From Asaia bogorensis (GTDB lineage: Bacteria; Pseudomonadota; Alphaproteobacteria; Acetobacterales; Acetobacteraceae), in the NCBI GenBank assembly GCA_945869965.1, contig CAMBRC010000036.1, positions 1-40,930 of the forward strand: 40,930 bases of DNA. Direction: 5' to 3'. Shown here in pieces: positions 1 to 7,464 of this stretch. A program made the position numbers and the translations under genes. Within the stretch, counting starts at the first letter, position 1; the number at the start of each line of letters is the position of its first letter. The notes beneath the pieces are model-generated. The model was given only the letters and a program-made list of their open reading frames with translations, searched no databases and had not been told where the DNA came from.

Positions 1-674
1 CGCCCGCCAACCGACAGCGCCGTCGCCGCGGCATAGTTGCGCCCGCCAAGAAGTTGCAGTTCGCCCGCCGCCCCGATCGTCGCCAGCGTGCTCTCCAGCC
101 CGCGCACCGTGCCGGCGGCGTTGCGGCCCTGCAGCCCCGAATTGACGAAGCGCAGGATCACGGTGGCGTCCAGCGTGGTGATCTCGGTGCTGATGCCCGA
201 GCGTGCGAAATCGATCGTGGCGACCGAGCCGCCCGCCGCCTGGCCGCTGGCACTGTAGGTGCCGCCGGTCAACACGCCGCCGGACAGGTTCGTCAGGGTG
301 GTGTTGTTAAGGAATAGATATGTGCCTGTGCCAGCCGCCGACAGCGTGCCGGTGTTGGTGACTGTGCCTTTCTGCACCTGCAGGAACGCGTTGGCAGTGG
401 CGGCCCTGATCTCGCCGCCTGCCTCGATCACCGTCGTTCCCACCGTCAGGGCGTTGGCGATCGACAATGTGCCGGCAACGCTCAGCGTGACCCCGGCCGC
501 GCCGTTCACCGAGGCGACGCCGAACTTACTGTCGCTGAGCACAGTCACGGTATACGTACCAACAGCCGACAGCGCCACCGCCGCCGCCGCATCGTTCGGC
601 GCCGCTCCCCCGGCCCACAGCGAATCCGTCGCCCACGAACCGGAAACCGCGCTCTGCCAGGTGAATGTCGCCAT
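1..674 (-). CDS. Beta-strand-repeat surface/adhesin-like protein, N-terminal part (runs off the window)
   Basis: The minus strand is open from an ATG at 674 to the window edge, giving 224 codons with no stop. The protein starts MATFTWQSAVSGSWATDS and continues with Ala/Gly/Thr/Val-rich short strands such as GTLSIANALTVGTTVIEAGG and GTLSAAGTGTYLFLNN, a typical parallel beta-helix repeat pattern. No signal peptide is visible. Proteins that begin this way in acetic-acid-bacteria relatives are, from general knowledge, large exported repeat proteins that often end in a Hint domain; the end lies outside the window, so that cannot be checked here. It is 81 bases from the stop of the transporter gene transcribed in the same direction. 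Function is inferred only as surface or secreted structural protein. Confidence 0.7.
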   Translation of the reverse strand, partial: MATFTWQSAVSGSWATDSLWAGGAAPNDAAAAVALSAVGTYTVTVLSDSKFGVASVNGAAGVTLSVAGTLSIANALTVGTTVIEAGGEIRAATANAFLQVQKGTVTNTGTLSAAGTGTYLFLNNTTLTNLSGGVLTGGTYSASGQAAGGSVATIDFARSGISTEITTLDATVILRFVNSGLQGRNAAGTVRGLESTLATIGAAGELQLLGGRNYAAATALSVGG

Positions 675-755
675 CGCACAATGCCCCCACTGCAAACGCC
701 GTTCACTCTCCGCATTCGCGGCACGGCGTCAATCCAGCGCGCCTGGCCGCTCGGA

Positions 756-2375
756 CTATCGCTTCGCCGCCAGGACCCGGCTGGCGGCGTCAAAGAGGCT
801 ATGCAGCGCATCGCCGGCGATCACGCCCGCGGCGAACACTTCCATCTCCCCGCGCTTGCGCCCCGCCGTCCGCTTCATCAACCACCCCCTCAGCGCGATG
901 CCGGCCACCACCGCCCAACCGGCGGCCGGGTTCAGCACCAGCAGGCCCGTGGCCAACAGCACGCCAAGCTGCCGCGATGGTCCACCGGCGAACTGGATCA
1001 GCGCGCCGGGGATCGCCCAGATCGCCAGTTGCCATGCCACGTCCGAAGAAGCCCCGGCATTGATCGCGGCGACATAGACCCGGCCCGCCGGCGCCACCCG
1101 GTCGGCGGCGAAAAACCCGTCATGGGTCAGCCACACCACCGCGCCGGCGACACCGAAGGCGAACATCGCGGCGAAAAGCTGATGTTTGCGGCCATCGCGT
1201 TCAAAGACGGGGTTGGCGCCGTCGCCGCGCAGGATGTGCCCGGCCTTGAAGCTATAGCCCAGGCTGGCGAAACTTGGCCCAGTGGCTGCCGAGAATCCGA
1301 CCAGCAGGCACAAGGCAGCTGGCGGGAAGCCGATCAGCATGCCGACCAGCAGGGTGATCAGGGCGACGGCAAAGGCGGGGAACCAGCCGGTATGCATCGC
1401 CGCCAGGCCGACGATCAGCGTGTGAAAATAAGCGGCGAAGGCGGCAAAGACGATGAACAGCAGCAGCATACCGGGCGGCAAGGCGCTGTAGAGACCGCCA
1501 AACAGCGCCAGCAGCAGCGCGATCGCCAGATAGGCTCCCCCGAGCGCGGGGCCGAGCGGGGAGCCGAGCGCTGGGCCGAGCTGGCCAAACCCGACGCGGG
1601 TGCCCGATGCCGGGCGGCCGTTGCGGATCAGCATTGCCACCTGGATCAGCGCCGCGAGGCCGGCGCCAACCATCACGCCATGCGGGACATGGGCCCGCAT
1701 CAGATCGCCGCCCGGGGTAAGCCAGCCAAACAGGAAGTCGGAATGACCGCGCAGCAGCAGCCCGGCACCGAACATTGCCAGGGCCCAGATGTTGCCGATC
1801 ATCGCCACGCCGAACGCTGACATCGGAACCCGGTAGATCGCGCCAATGATTCCCACGCCGAGCCCGAGTAACAGCCACGCGCCGCCGTGTTCGCCGCCGC
1901 GCCCGCTGGCGTCATCGGCGCGGATGACCTCGGCGGCGGCAACACCTGGCGGCCAGGCCGCCTCGGCGGGGAAAACCTCGCTGTCGAACAGGCGGTAAAG
2001 CAGGTAGCCGTCGACCAGCATGGCCAGGAAGACGCCGAGCAGCATCGGCCCGACCAGGTCCGGCCGGCCCATGACGAAGGGAATGCCGATCGGCAGCAGC
2101 AACGCGTTGCCGGCGCCGAAGGTGGATGCCGAAATGGCGGTTTGGGCCAGGTTCTGCATGTGGGGGGAACGGTAGTGAGCAAACATCGCCAGCGGCAGGC
2201 GGGCCAGACTCATACCCGCCAGTGCCCCGATCAAAGCGGTGTTGGTGGTGATGCCCAGCGTGGTGATCAGCTCGACGCCGATGATGGCGCCGACCACACA
2301 GAGCGGGCCGATCAGCAACAGGCTGGGGACGGTGAAAAACGCGGGGTGGCGCTGGGTGCCGGCTGGGTCCGACAT
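756..2375 (-). CDS. OPT-superfamily (oligopeptide/YSL-type) transporter
   Basis: A 539-residue, very hydrophobic membrane protein with about a dozen or more membrane segments. Two OPT-family hallmarks are recognisable: the segment MQNLAQTAISASTFGAGNAL, like the QN-x-x-QT motif of the family, and WPPGVAAAEVIRADD, the counterpart of the P-x-G-x-A-x-AEV motif. The start chosen is the ATG at 2375 (MSDPAGTQRHPAFF), preceded by a GAAAGAAG stretch. The frame is open 76 codons further upstream, but that part is Arg-rich shadow of the upstream gene. It lies 35 bases after the hydantoinase/oxoprolinase stop, on the same strand, so the pair is probably one operon in which the transporter imports the peptide- or lactam-like substrate. 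The substrate itself is not evident. Confidence 0.8.
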   Translation of the reverse strand: MSDPAGTQRHPAFFTVPSLLLIGPLCVVGAIIGVELITTLGITTNTALIGALAGMSLARLPLAMFAHYRSPHMQNLAQTAISASTFGAGNALLLPIGIPFVMGRPDLVGPMLLGVFLAMLVDGYLLYRLFDSEVFPAEAAWPPGVAAAEVIRADDASGRGGEHGGAWLLLGLGVGIIGAIYRVPMSAFGVAMIGNIWALAMFGAGLLLRGHSDFLFGWLTPGGDLMRAHVPHGVMVGAGLAALIQVAMLIRNGRPASGTRVGFGQLGPALGSPLGPALGGAYLAIALLLALFGGLYSALPPGMLLLFIVFAAFAAYFHTLIVGLAAMHTGWFPAFAVALITLLVGMLIGFPPAALCLLVGFSAATGPSFASLGYSFKAGHILRGDGANPVFERDGRKHQLFAAMFAFGVAGAVVWLTHDGFFAADRVAPAGRVYVAAINAGASSDVAWQLAIWAIPGALIQFAGGPSRQLGVLLATGLLVLNPAAGWAVVAGIALRGWLMKRTAGRKRGEMEVFAAGVIAGDALHSLFDAASRVLAAKR

Positions 2376-2410
2376 GGCACTTCTTTCGTTGGCCGCCGGG
2401 GATCGCGGCG

Positions 2411-5400
2411 CTACTCCGCCGCGTCGGCGGTAATACCGTAGTACTGCGTGGCCGCTTCGGCCGAGACGTAGCCATCGGCGATGTCGTCCTCCAGACGGCC
2501 GCGCGCGCGCATTGCCGGCGCCCCGAATCCAGCGCCGCCGGCCAGCTGGACCTCGACCACGCGATCGGCGGTGGTCAGCGTCACCAGTTCGCCGGTGCGG
2601 CAATCATGCACGAGGCGGCCGGCAAGATCGGTCACGGTGCCATGAACGTCGCCGCCGGCCAGGCCGCCGAACAGGCCGGGCGGGTTGATGCCGACGCCTT
2701 CCGGGTAGACCGAGAAGAGCGTCGGCAGGCCGTCATCGTGCAGCTTGCGGATACGAGTGCGGGTGCCGAGCCCGCCGCGCTGACGCCCGGGACCGCCGGT
2801 GTCGGTGATCAGGGATTTTTCCAGCACCAGTACCGGGGCGCGGGTTTCCATCAGCTCGACCGAGGTGTTGGCCGCCGAGGTCGGGTACAGCAGGGCCGAT
2901 TTTCCATCCGCGCCGGCCCTCGCCCCTTGGCCGCCGCCCATGAAGAAATGATCGGCATAGACATGGCCCTCCGGGTCGCGGCCGTAGATGTTGATGGCGT
3001 GCGGCAGGCCGGTTGCCGCCTGGACCTGGGCCGGCGCGGCGTCAGCGAGCGCGCGAAAGATGTTCGGCGCGATGTACCAGCCGACGCGGGTGCGCAGGTT
3101 GACGCTGGCCGGCTTGGTGCAGTTGAGGATCGAACCCTCCTCGGCGATCACCGTGAACGGCCGGTAGCAGCCGGCATTGCTGCGGATGCCGGGCGAGAGC
3201 AGGCACTTCATCGGATAGGTCGCGTGGGCAGCGGTGTAGGTGAAGGTGCAGTTCAGCCCGCCCTGGGGCAGTTGCGCCGGCGCGCCGGTGAAGTCGAGCG
3301 TGATCGCATCATGCTTGACGGTGACCTTCAGCGGGTAGCGCAGTTGGGTGCCGAGCGGATTGTTCCAGGTCTCGCTGCGGTACTCACCGTCCGGCAGGGC
3401 GCGGATTGCCGCGCGCATCGCCGCCTCCGACCGGTCCTGGACCACGGCAGCCAGCGCCCGCAGATCGTGCATGCCGTACTCGTCCATGAACGACACCAAC
3501 CGCTCGGCGCCGAGTTGGTTGGCGGCGACAAACGAGAAGATGTCGCCCAGGACTTCCTCGCGCTTGCGCACATTCTCCCCCAGCAGATCAATCAGGTCCT
3601 GATTCGGCGCACCGGCGCGATAGAGGTACATCGGCGGGATCTGGAAGCCTTCCTCGTAGATCTCGCGCGCCCGCAGGCTGTCCTTGGTGCCGCCGATGTC
3701 GCCGACATGGCCGACGGTGGCGGTGAGGGCGACCATGCGGCCGGAATGGAACACCGGGGTGACAACAGCGATATCGAACAGATGGCCGGCGCACAGCCAG
3801 GGATCGTTGGTGATCAGCACGTCGCCGGGCTTGAGCGTGTGTGCGGGATACTTCTTCAGCAGCGCCTTGACTGCAATCGGCACGGTGAGGTTGAAGACCG
3901 GCATCGCGCGCGGCGAATGCGCCAGGCTTTCGCCGTCGGGGTCGAGTAGGTCGCAGGCGAAGTCTTGGGCTTCGGAGACGATCAGCGAGAAGGCGGTGCG
4001 CACGATGGTGTGCCACATCTCCTCCACCACGGTGACCAGCCGGGCCCACATGATCTCCAGCGAGACCGGATCTGATTCGATCAGGCCGCGAGCCTCGGCC
4101 ATCTGAGTGGCCGGCGTGATGCGGGCGGCGGCCTGGGCGACGAGGTCAATGGCGATGCGCATCGTGCCCGTGGCATCGACGGTCAGGCTGTCGCCGGGGG
4201 CGATCACCGTGGTGGCCTCGCGCTCTTCGACGATGGCGGGGCCGGCGATGCGGATGCCTGGCGTCAGCGCATAGCGGTTGTAGACTGGCGTCTGGACGAA
4301 GCCGTCGCCGAACCAGGCGGCCCGGCTGCCCTTGCGCGCCGCGCCGGCGGCCACGGTGTCTGCCTGGGCCACGGTCAGCGCCGGTATCGGCCCGCGCGCA
4401 CGCACACGCACCGAGACGATCTGGATCGCCACGCCATCGTAGACTGCGGTGTAGCGCGCCTGATACGCCGTGCGGAAAGCCGCGTGGATTGCCGGCATCG
4501 CTGCCTCATCAATCGGACCATCGGGCAGCGCAACAGAGATTTCGTGCAACTGCCCGAACAGCCGCATGTCAGCGGTCCGCTCCACCACCACATCGCCATC
4601 CGTCACGCCGGCGCCGGTGATCTGGCTGCGCGTATCGGCCTCCAGCGCGGTCAGCACGGCATCGATGACGGCGGCAGCGCCGGGACGGTCCAGCCGCACC
4701 GGGTGGCTGCGCACCTGCTCGAACGAAAGCGGTGCTGCGAGGAACCCCAACGCAGACGCAGCACCCGAGGCCGGCGGGATCAGCACCTCCCGGACCCCGA
4801 GCGCGCGGGCCACCCCCGCGGCATGCGCCGGTCCCGCGCCGCCGAAGCCGACCATGGCGTAGCGCCTGGGATCGCGCCCCTTCTCGACGATATGAATGCG
4901 CGCCGCCGCCGCCATGCTTTCGGTGACCAGGCGGTGAATGCCCCAGGCGGTTTCGATCGCCGACAGGCCGAGCCTGGCGCCGAGCGATGCCAGAACGCGC
5001 TCGGCCGCGTCCCGGTCGAGCGCCATGCGCCCACCCAGGAAGAAGCCGGCATCGTAGTAGCCGAGCAGAAGATTGGCATCGGTGACCGTCGCCGCGGTGC
5101 CGCCACGACCGTAACAGGCGGGGCCGGGATCGGCGCCGGCCGAATGCGGGCCGACCTTCAGCAGCCCGACCTCGTCGATGCCGGCGATCGAACCACCGCC
5201 AGCGCCGATCTCGATCATGTCGATTACCGGCGCCTTGATCGGCAGGCCCGAGCCCTTCTTGAAGCGATGCACGCGGGCGGCTTCCATCTCGGCCGCAATC
5301 GCCGCCCGGCCACCCTCGATCAGGCAGGCCTTCGCCGTGGTGCCGCCCATGTCGAAGCTGATGACATCGGCCTTGCCCGCCGCGTGGCCGAAGAACGCCG

Positions 5401-6211
5401 TTGCCAACCCGCCGCCGGCCGGTCCGGATTCCAGCAGCCGGATCGGGAATTTCCGTGCCGTTGCCGGCAAGACCAGGCCGCCCGCCGAGTGCATCAGGTA
5501 CAGCGCGCCGCGAAAGCCGCGGCCGCAAAGCTGCTGTTCCAACCGCCGGACATAGCGATCCATCAGCGGTTGCACGAAGGCGTTGGCGCAGGTCGTCGTC
5601 AGGCGCTGGTACTCCCATAGTTCCGCGACGACATCGGACGACAACGAGACGGACAACGCGGGAAACAGGTTCAGAATGGCGTCGCCCGCCGCGCGCTCAT
5701 GCGCGGGATTGCGATAGGAATGCAGGAAGCCAACAGCAATCGCCTCGCAACCATCGTCGACCAGCCGCCGCGCCGCCATCCGCACGCCATCGAGGTCGAT
5801 CGGCACCACGGTATTGCCGTCGCGGTCCAGCCGCTCGGCCACCTCCAGCCGACGCCGGCGCGGCACCAGCGGGGCCGGATACTGCAGGAACAGGTCGTAA
5901 ATATCGTAGCGCTGCTCGGTGCCCATCTCCAACAGGTCGCGAAAGCCGTGGGTGGTGATCAGCCCCACCTTCGCACCCCGCCGCTCGATCAGCGCGTTGG
6001 TCACCAGGGTGGTGCCGTGCACGATCTCGCCGACCTCACCCAGCGTCAGCCCCGCCGCCGCGACGATGGCATCCAGCCCTTCCAGCGCCCCCACCGAAGG
6101 GTCGAGCGGGGTGGTCAGGCACTTGTGCAGCCGGATTTCCTGGCGCGCCGTGTCCAGCAGGATGAAATCGGTAAAGGTTCCGCCGATGTCAAAACCGATA
6201 CGCCAACGCAT
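2411..6211 (-). CDS. Fused hydantoinase A/B (5-oxoprolinase-like) enzyme
   Basis: 1266 residues, close to the length of eukaryotic ATP-dependent 5-oxoprolinases (about 1290). The N-terminal half is HyuA-like: the phosphate-binding DIGGTFTD at residues 8-15, VHGTTLVTNALIERRGAKVG, and the actin-like second lobe around FDMGGTTAKACLIEGG. From about residue 705 it becomes HyuB-like (DPVSLEIMWARLVTVVEEMW, ITNDPWLCAGHLFDIAVVTP). The family hydrolyses 5-oxoproline, hydantoins or related cyclic amides, or carboxylates ketones, using ATP; the exact substrate cannot be read from sequence. The start is the ATG at 6211 with GGAG about nine bases upstream. It is first in an operon with an OPT transporter, which supports uptake and breakdown of a cyclic amide or peptide derivative. 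Both halves appear intact. Confidence 0.88.
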   Translation of the reverse strand: MRWRIGFDIGGTFTDFILLDTARQEIRLHKCLTTPLDPSVGALEGLDAIVAAAGLTLGEVGEIVHGTTLVTNALIERRGAKVGLITTHGFRDLLEMGTEQRYDIYDLFLQYPAPLVPRRRRLEVAERLDRDGNTVVPIDLDGVRMAARRLVDDGCEAIAVGFLHSYRNPAHERAAGDAILNLFPALSVSLSSDVVAELWEYQRLTTTCANAFVQPLMDRYVRRLEQQLCGRGFRGALYLMHSAGGLVLPATARKFPIRLLESGPAGGGLATAFFGHAAGKADVISFDMGGTTAKACLIEGGRAAIAAEMEAARVHRFKKGSGLPIKAPVIDMIEIGAGGGSIAGIDEVGLLKVGPHSAGADPGPACYGRGGTAATVTDANLLLGYYDAGFFLGGRMALDRDAAERVLASLGARLGLSAIETAWGIHRLVTESMAAAARIHIVEKGRDPRRYAMVGFGGAGPAHAAGVARALGVREVLIPPASGAASALGFLAAPLSFEQVRSHPVRLDRPGAAAVIDAVLTALEADTRSQITGAGVTDGDVVVERTADMRLFGQLHEISVALPDGPIDEAAMPAIHAAFRTAYQARYTAVYDGVAIQIVSVRVRARGPIPALTVAQADTVAAGAARKGSRAAWFGDGFVQTPVYNRYALTPGIRIAGPAIVEEREATTVIAPGDSLTVDATGTMRIAIDLVAQAAARITPATQMAEARGLIESDPVSLEIMWARLVTVVEEMWHTIVRTAFSLIVSEAQDFACDLLDPDGESLAHSPRAMPVFNLTVPIAVKALLKKYPAHTLKPGDVLITNDPWLCAGHLFDIAVVTPVFHSGRMVALTATVGHVGDIGGTKDSLRAREIYEEGFQIPPMYLYRAGAPNQDLIDLLGENVRKREEVLGDIFSFVAANQLGAERLVSFMDEYGMHDLRALAAVVQDRSEAAMRAAIRALPDGEYRSETWNNPLGTQLRYPLKVTVKHDAITLDFTGAPAQLPQGGLNCTFTYTAAHATYPMKCLLSPGIRSNAGCYRPFTVIAEEGSILNCTKPASVNLRTRVGWYIAPNIFRALADAAPAQVQAATGLPHAINIYGRDPEGHVYADHFFMGGGQGARAGADGKSALLYPTSAANTSVELMETRAPVLVLEKSLITDTGGPGRQRGGLGTRTRIRKLHDDGLPTLFSVYPEGVGINPPGLFGGLAGGDVHGTVTDLAGRLVHDCRTGELVTLTTADRVVEVQLAGGAGFGAPAMRARGRLEDDIADGYVSAEAATQYYGITADAAE

Positions 6212-6280
6212 GCCGAGAACTCCGAACCACCCGCAACCCTAGCCTCGCCGATTGCACCCGGTCCATCCGCGCGCAAAGGA

Positions 6281-6357
6281 ATGAAAGTTTTTTGGTTCTT
6301 TTCTTCAAAAAAGAACAAGCGCTTCTTTTTGGAAAAAAGAAGCAAAAACTTTTATCC
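6281..6357. repeat. AT-rich three-way-junction palindromic element, full copy A
   Basis: Very AT-rich island in a GC-rich genome. An outer 9-bp stem (6284-6292 with 6344-6352, AAAGTTTTT/AAAAACTTT) encloses two hairpins: 6295-6302 with 6309-6316 (GTTCTTTT/AAAAGAAC, 6-nt loop) and 6321-6330 with 6334-6343 (GCTTCTTTTT/AAAAAGAAGC, 3-nt loop). Flanking GGA and TCC extend the outer stem after a small bulge. It sits between the divergent starts of the hydantoinase gene and the SDR gene. A nearly identical copy is at 40291-40371, and half copies are at 29940, 31361 and 31509. The role is unknown; a repetitive element or bidirectional transcription-stop structure are both possible. Confidence 0.85.
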
Positions 6358-6424
6358 GCTACGCCTCGGCTAGCGCCCAGCGCTTTGATCTGGGAACATC
6401 GTGGCGGGAACAGGGGATGCAGCC

Positions 6425-7219
6425 ATGGACATGAAGCTTGCCGGTCGCGTGGCGCTGATCACTGGCGCCAGCCGGGGTATAGGCTTGGCCACCGCCGTCT
6501 GCTTTGCCCAGGAGGGATGTCACCTGGTGCTGTCCGCGCGCAGCCCGGCCGACCTCGACACCGCGCGGAGCAAACTCTCCAAGGCGGCTTCGGTCACCAC
6601 GGTGGTCGCCGACGTGACGGATCCCGCGCAGGCCGAGGCGCTGGTAGCCGAGGCGGTGCGCGTTCATGGCGGCATCGACATACTGGTCAATAATGTCGGC
6701 GGCGGCGGCGGCGGGCGGCGCATTGCCGACAGCACCGATGATGAATGGCGCCGCACGATGGAGATCAACGTGCTGCAGACGTTGCGCATGATGCGGCTGG
6801 CCACGCCGCATATGGCCGGGCGGCCTGGGGCGGCGATCGTCAATATTGCCTCCATCTCCGGCTGGACGCCGCAGCTTTCCAGCAGCGGGCAGTACGGTGC
6901 CGCCAAGGCGGCGCTGATCTTCAACACCGAGATCTGGGCGCTGGACCTCAACAATCATGGCATCCGGGTGAACACCGTCTCGCCGGGCTCGATCCTGATC
7001 GCCGGCAATGGCTGGGACCGCTACCGACAGACCGAGCCCGCGGGCTATGCCGCCTATGTCGAGCATGGCTTCCCGATGGGACGCCTGGGAACAGGCGAGG
7101 AAGTGGCGGATGTCGTGGTGTTCCTGGCCTCGCCGCGGGCACACTGGATCAATGGCCGCAATGTGCCGGTCGATGGGCTGGAACAACCCTTCCCGGCACC
7201 CGGCCGCCGCGGCTGGTAG
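6425..7219 (+). CDS. Short-chain dehydrogenase/reductase (SDR)
   Basis: 264 residues, the classical SDR size. NAD(P)-binding TGASRGIG is at residues 13-20, the structural NNVG motif (usual NNAG) follows the glycine-rich loop near residue 88, and the catalytic YGAAK gives Tyr157 and Lys161. The second half keeps the VNTVSPGSI element. The start is the ATG at 6425, with AGGGG about seven bases upstream; the frame is open a little further back to a GTG at 6401 without better support. It stands alone downstream of the AT-rich element and upstream of the protease. The run of five or six glycines after NNVG is unusual. Substrate unknown. Confidence 0.88.
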   Translation: MDMKLAGRVALITGASRGIGLATAVCFAQEGCHLVLSARSPADLDTARSKLSKAASVTTVVADVTDPAQAEALVAEAVRVHGGIDILVNNVGGGGGGRRIADSTDDEWRRTMEINVLQTLRMMRLATPHMAGRPGAAIVNIASISGWTPQLSSSGQYGAAKAALIFNTEIWALDLNNHGIRVNTVSPGSILIAGNGWDRYRQTEPAGYAAYVEHGFPMGRLGTGEEVADVVVFLASPRAHWINGRNVPVDGLEQPFPAPGRRGW

Positions 7220-7464
7220 ATGCCGTCATCGTGCTTGTTGCCGTGCATGGCGCGGCGCTATGCTCGGCGCATTAGAACATGCGGGAGTAGACCGCCATTT
7301 CAGCCCGGTATCGGCCGACCGGCGGCCGTCCTGAAGATCCGCGCGAAGCTACCGATGCGCTGGATGCCGATGCGCTGTATGCGCCGGACCCCACCGCACC
7401 GCCGGATTTCGCACTCGCCGCGACGAGCGACGACCCGGCCTTCACCGGCGGCACGCTCTGGGGC

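Noticed and set aside
6292-6693. Reading frames giving Lys/Phe-rich peptides such as SKKNKRFF at the AT-rich elements
   Set aside because: They arise by translating the palindromic repeats and appear in several frames; no coding evidence.
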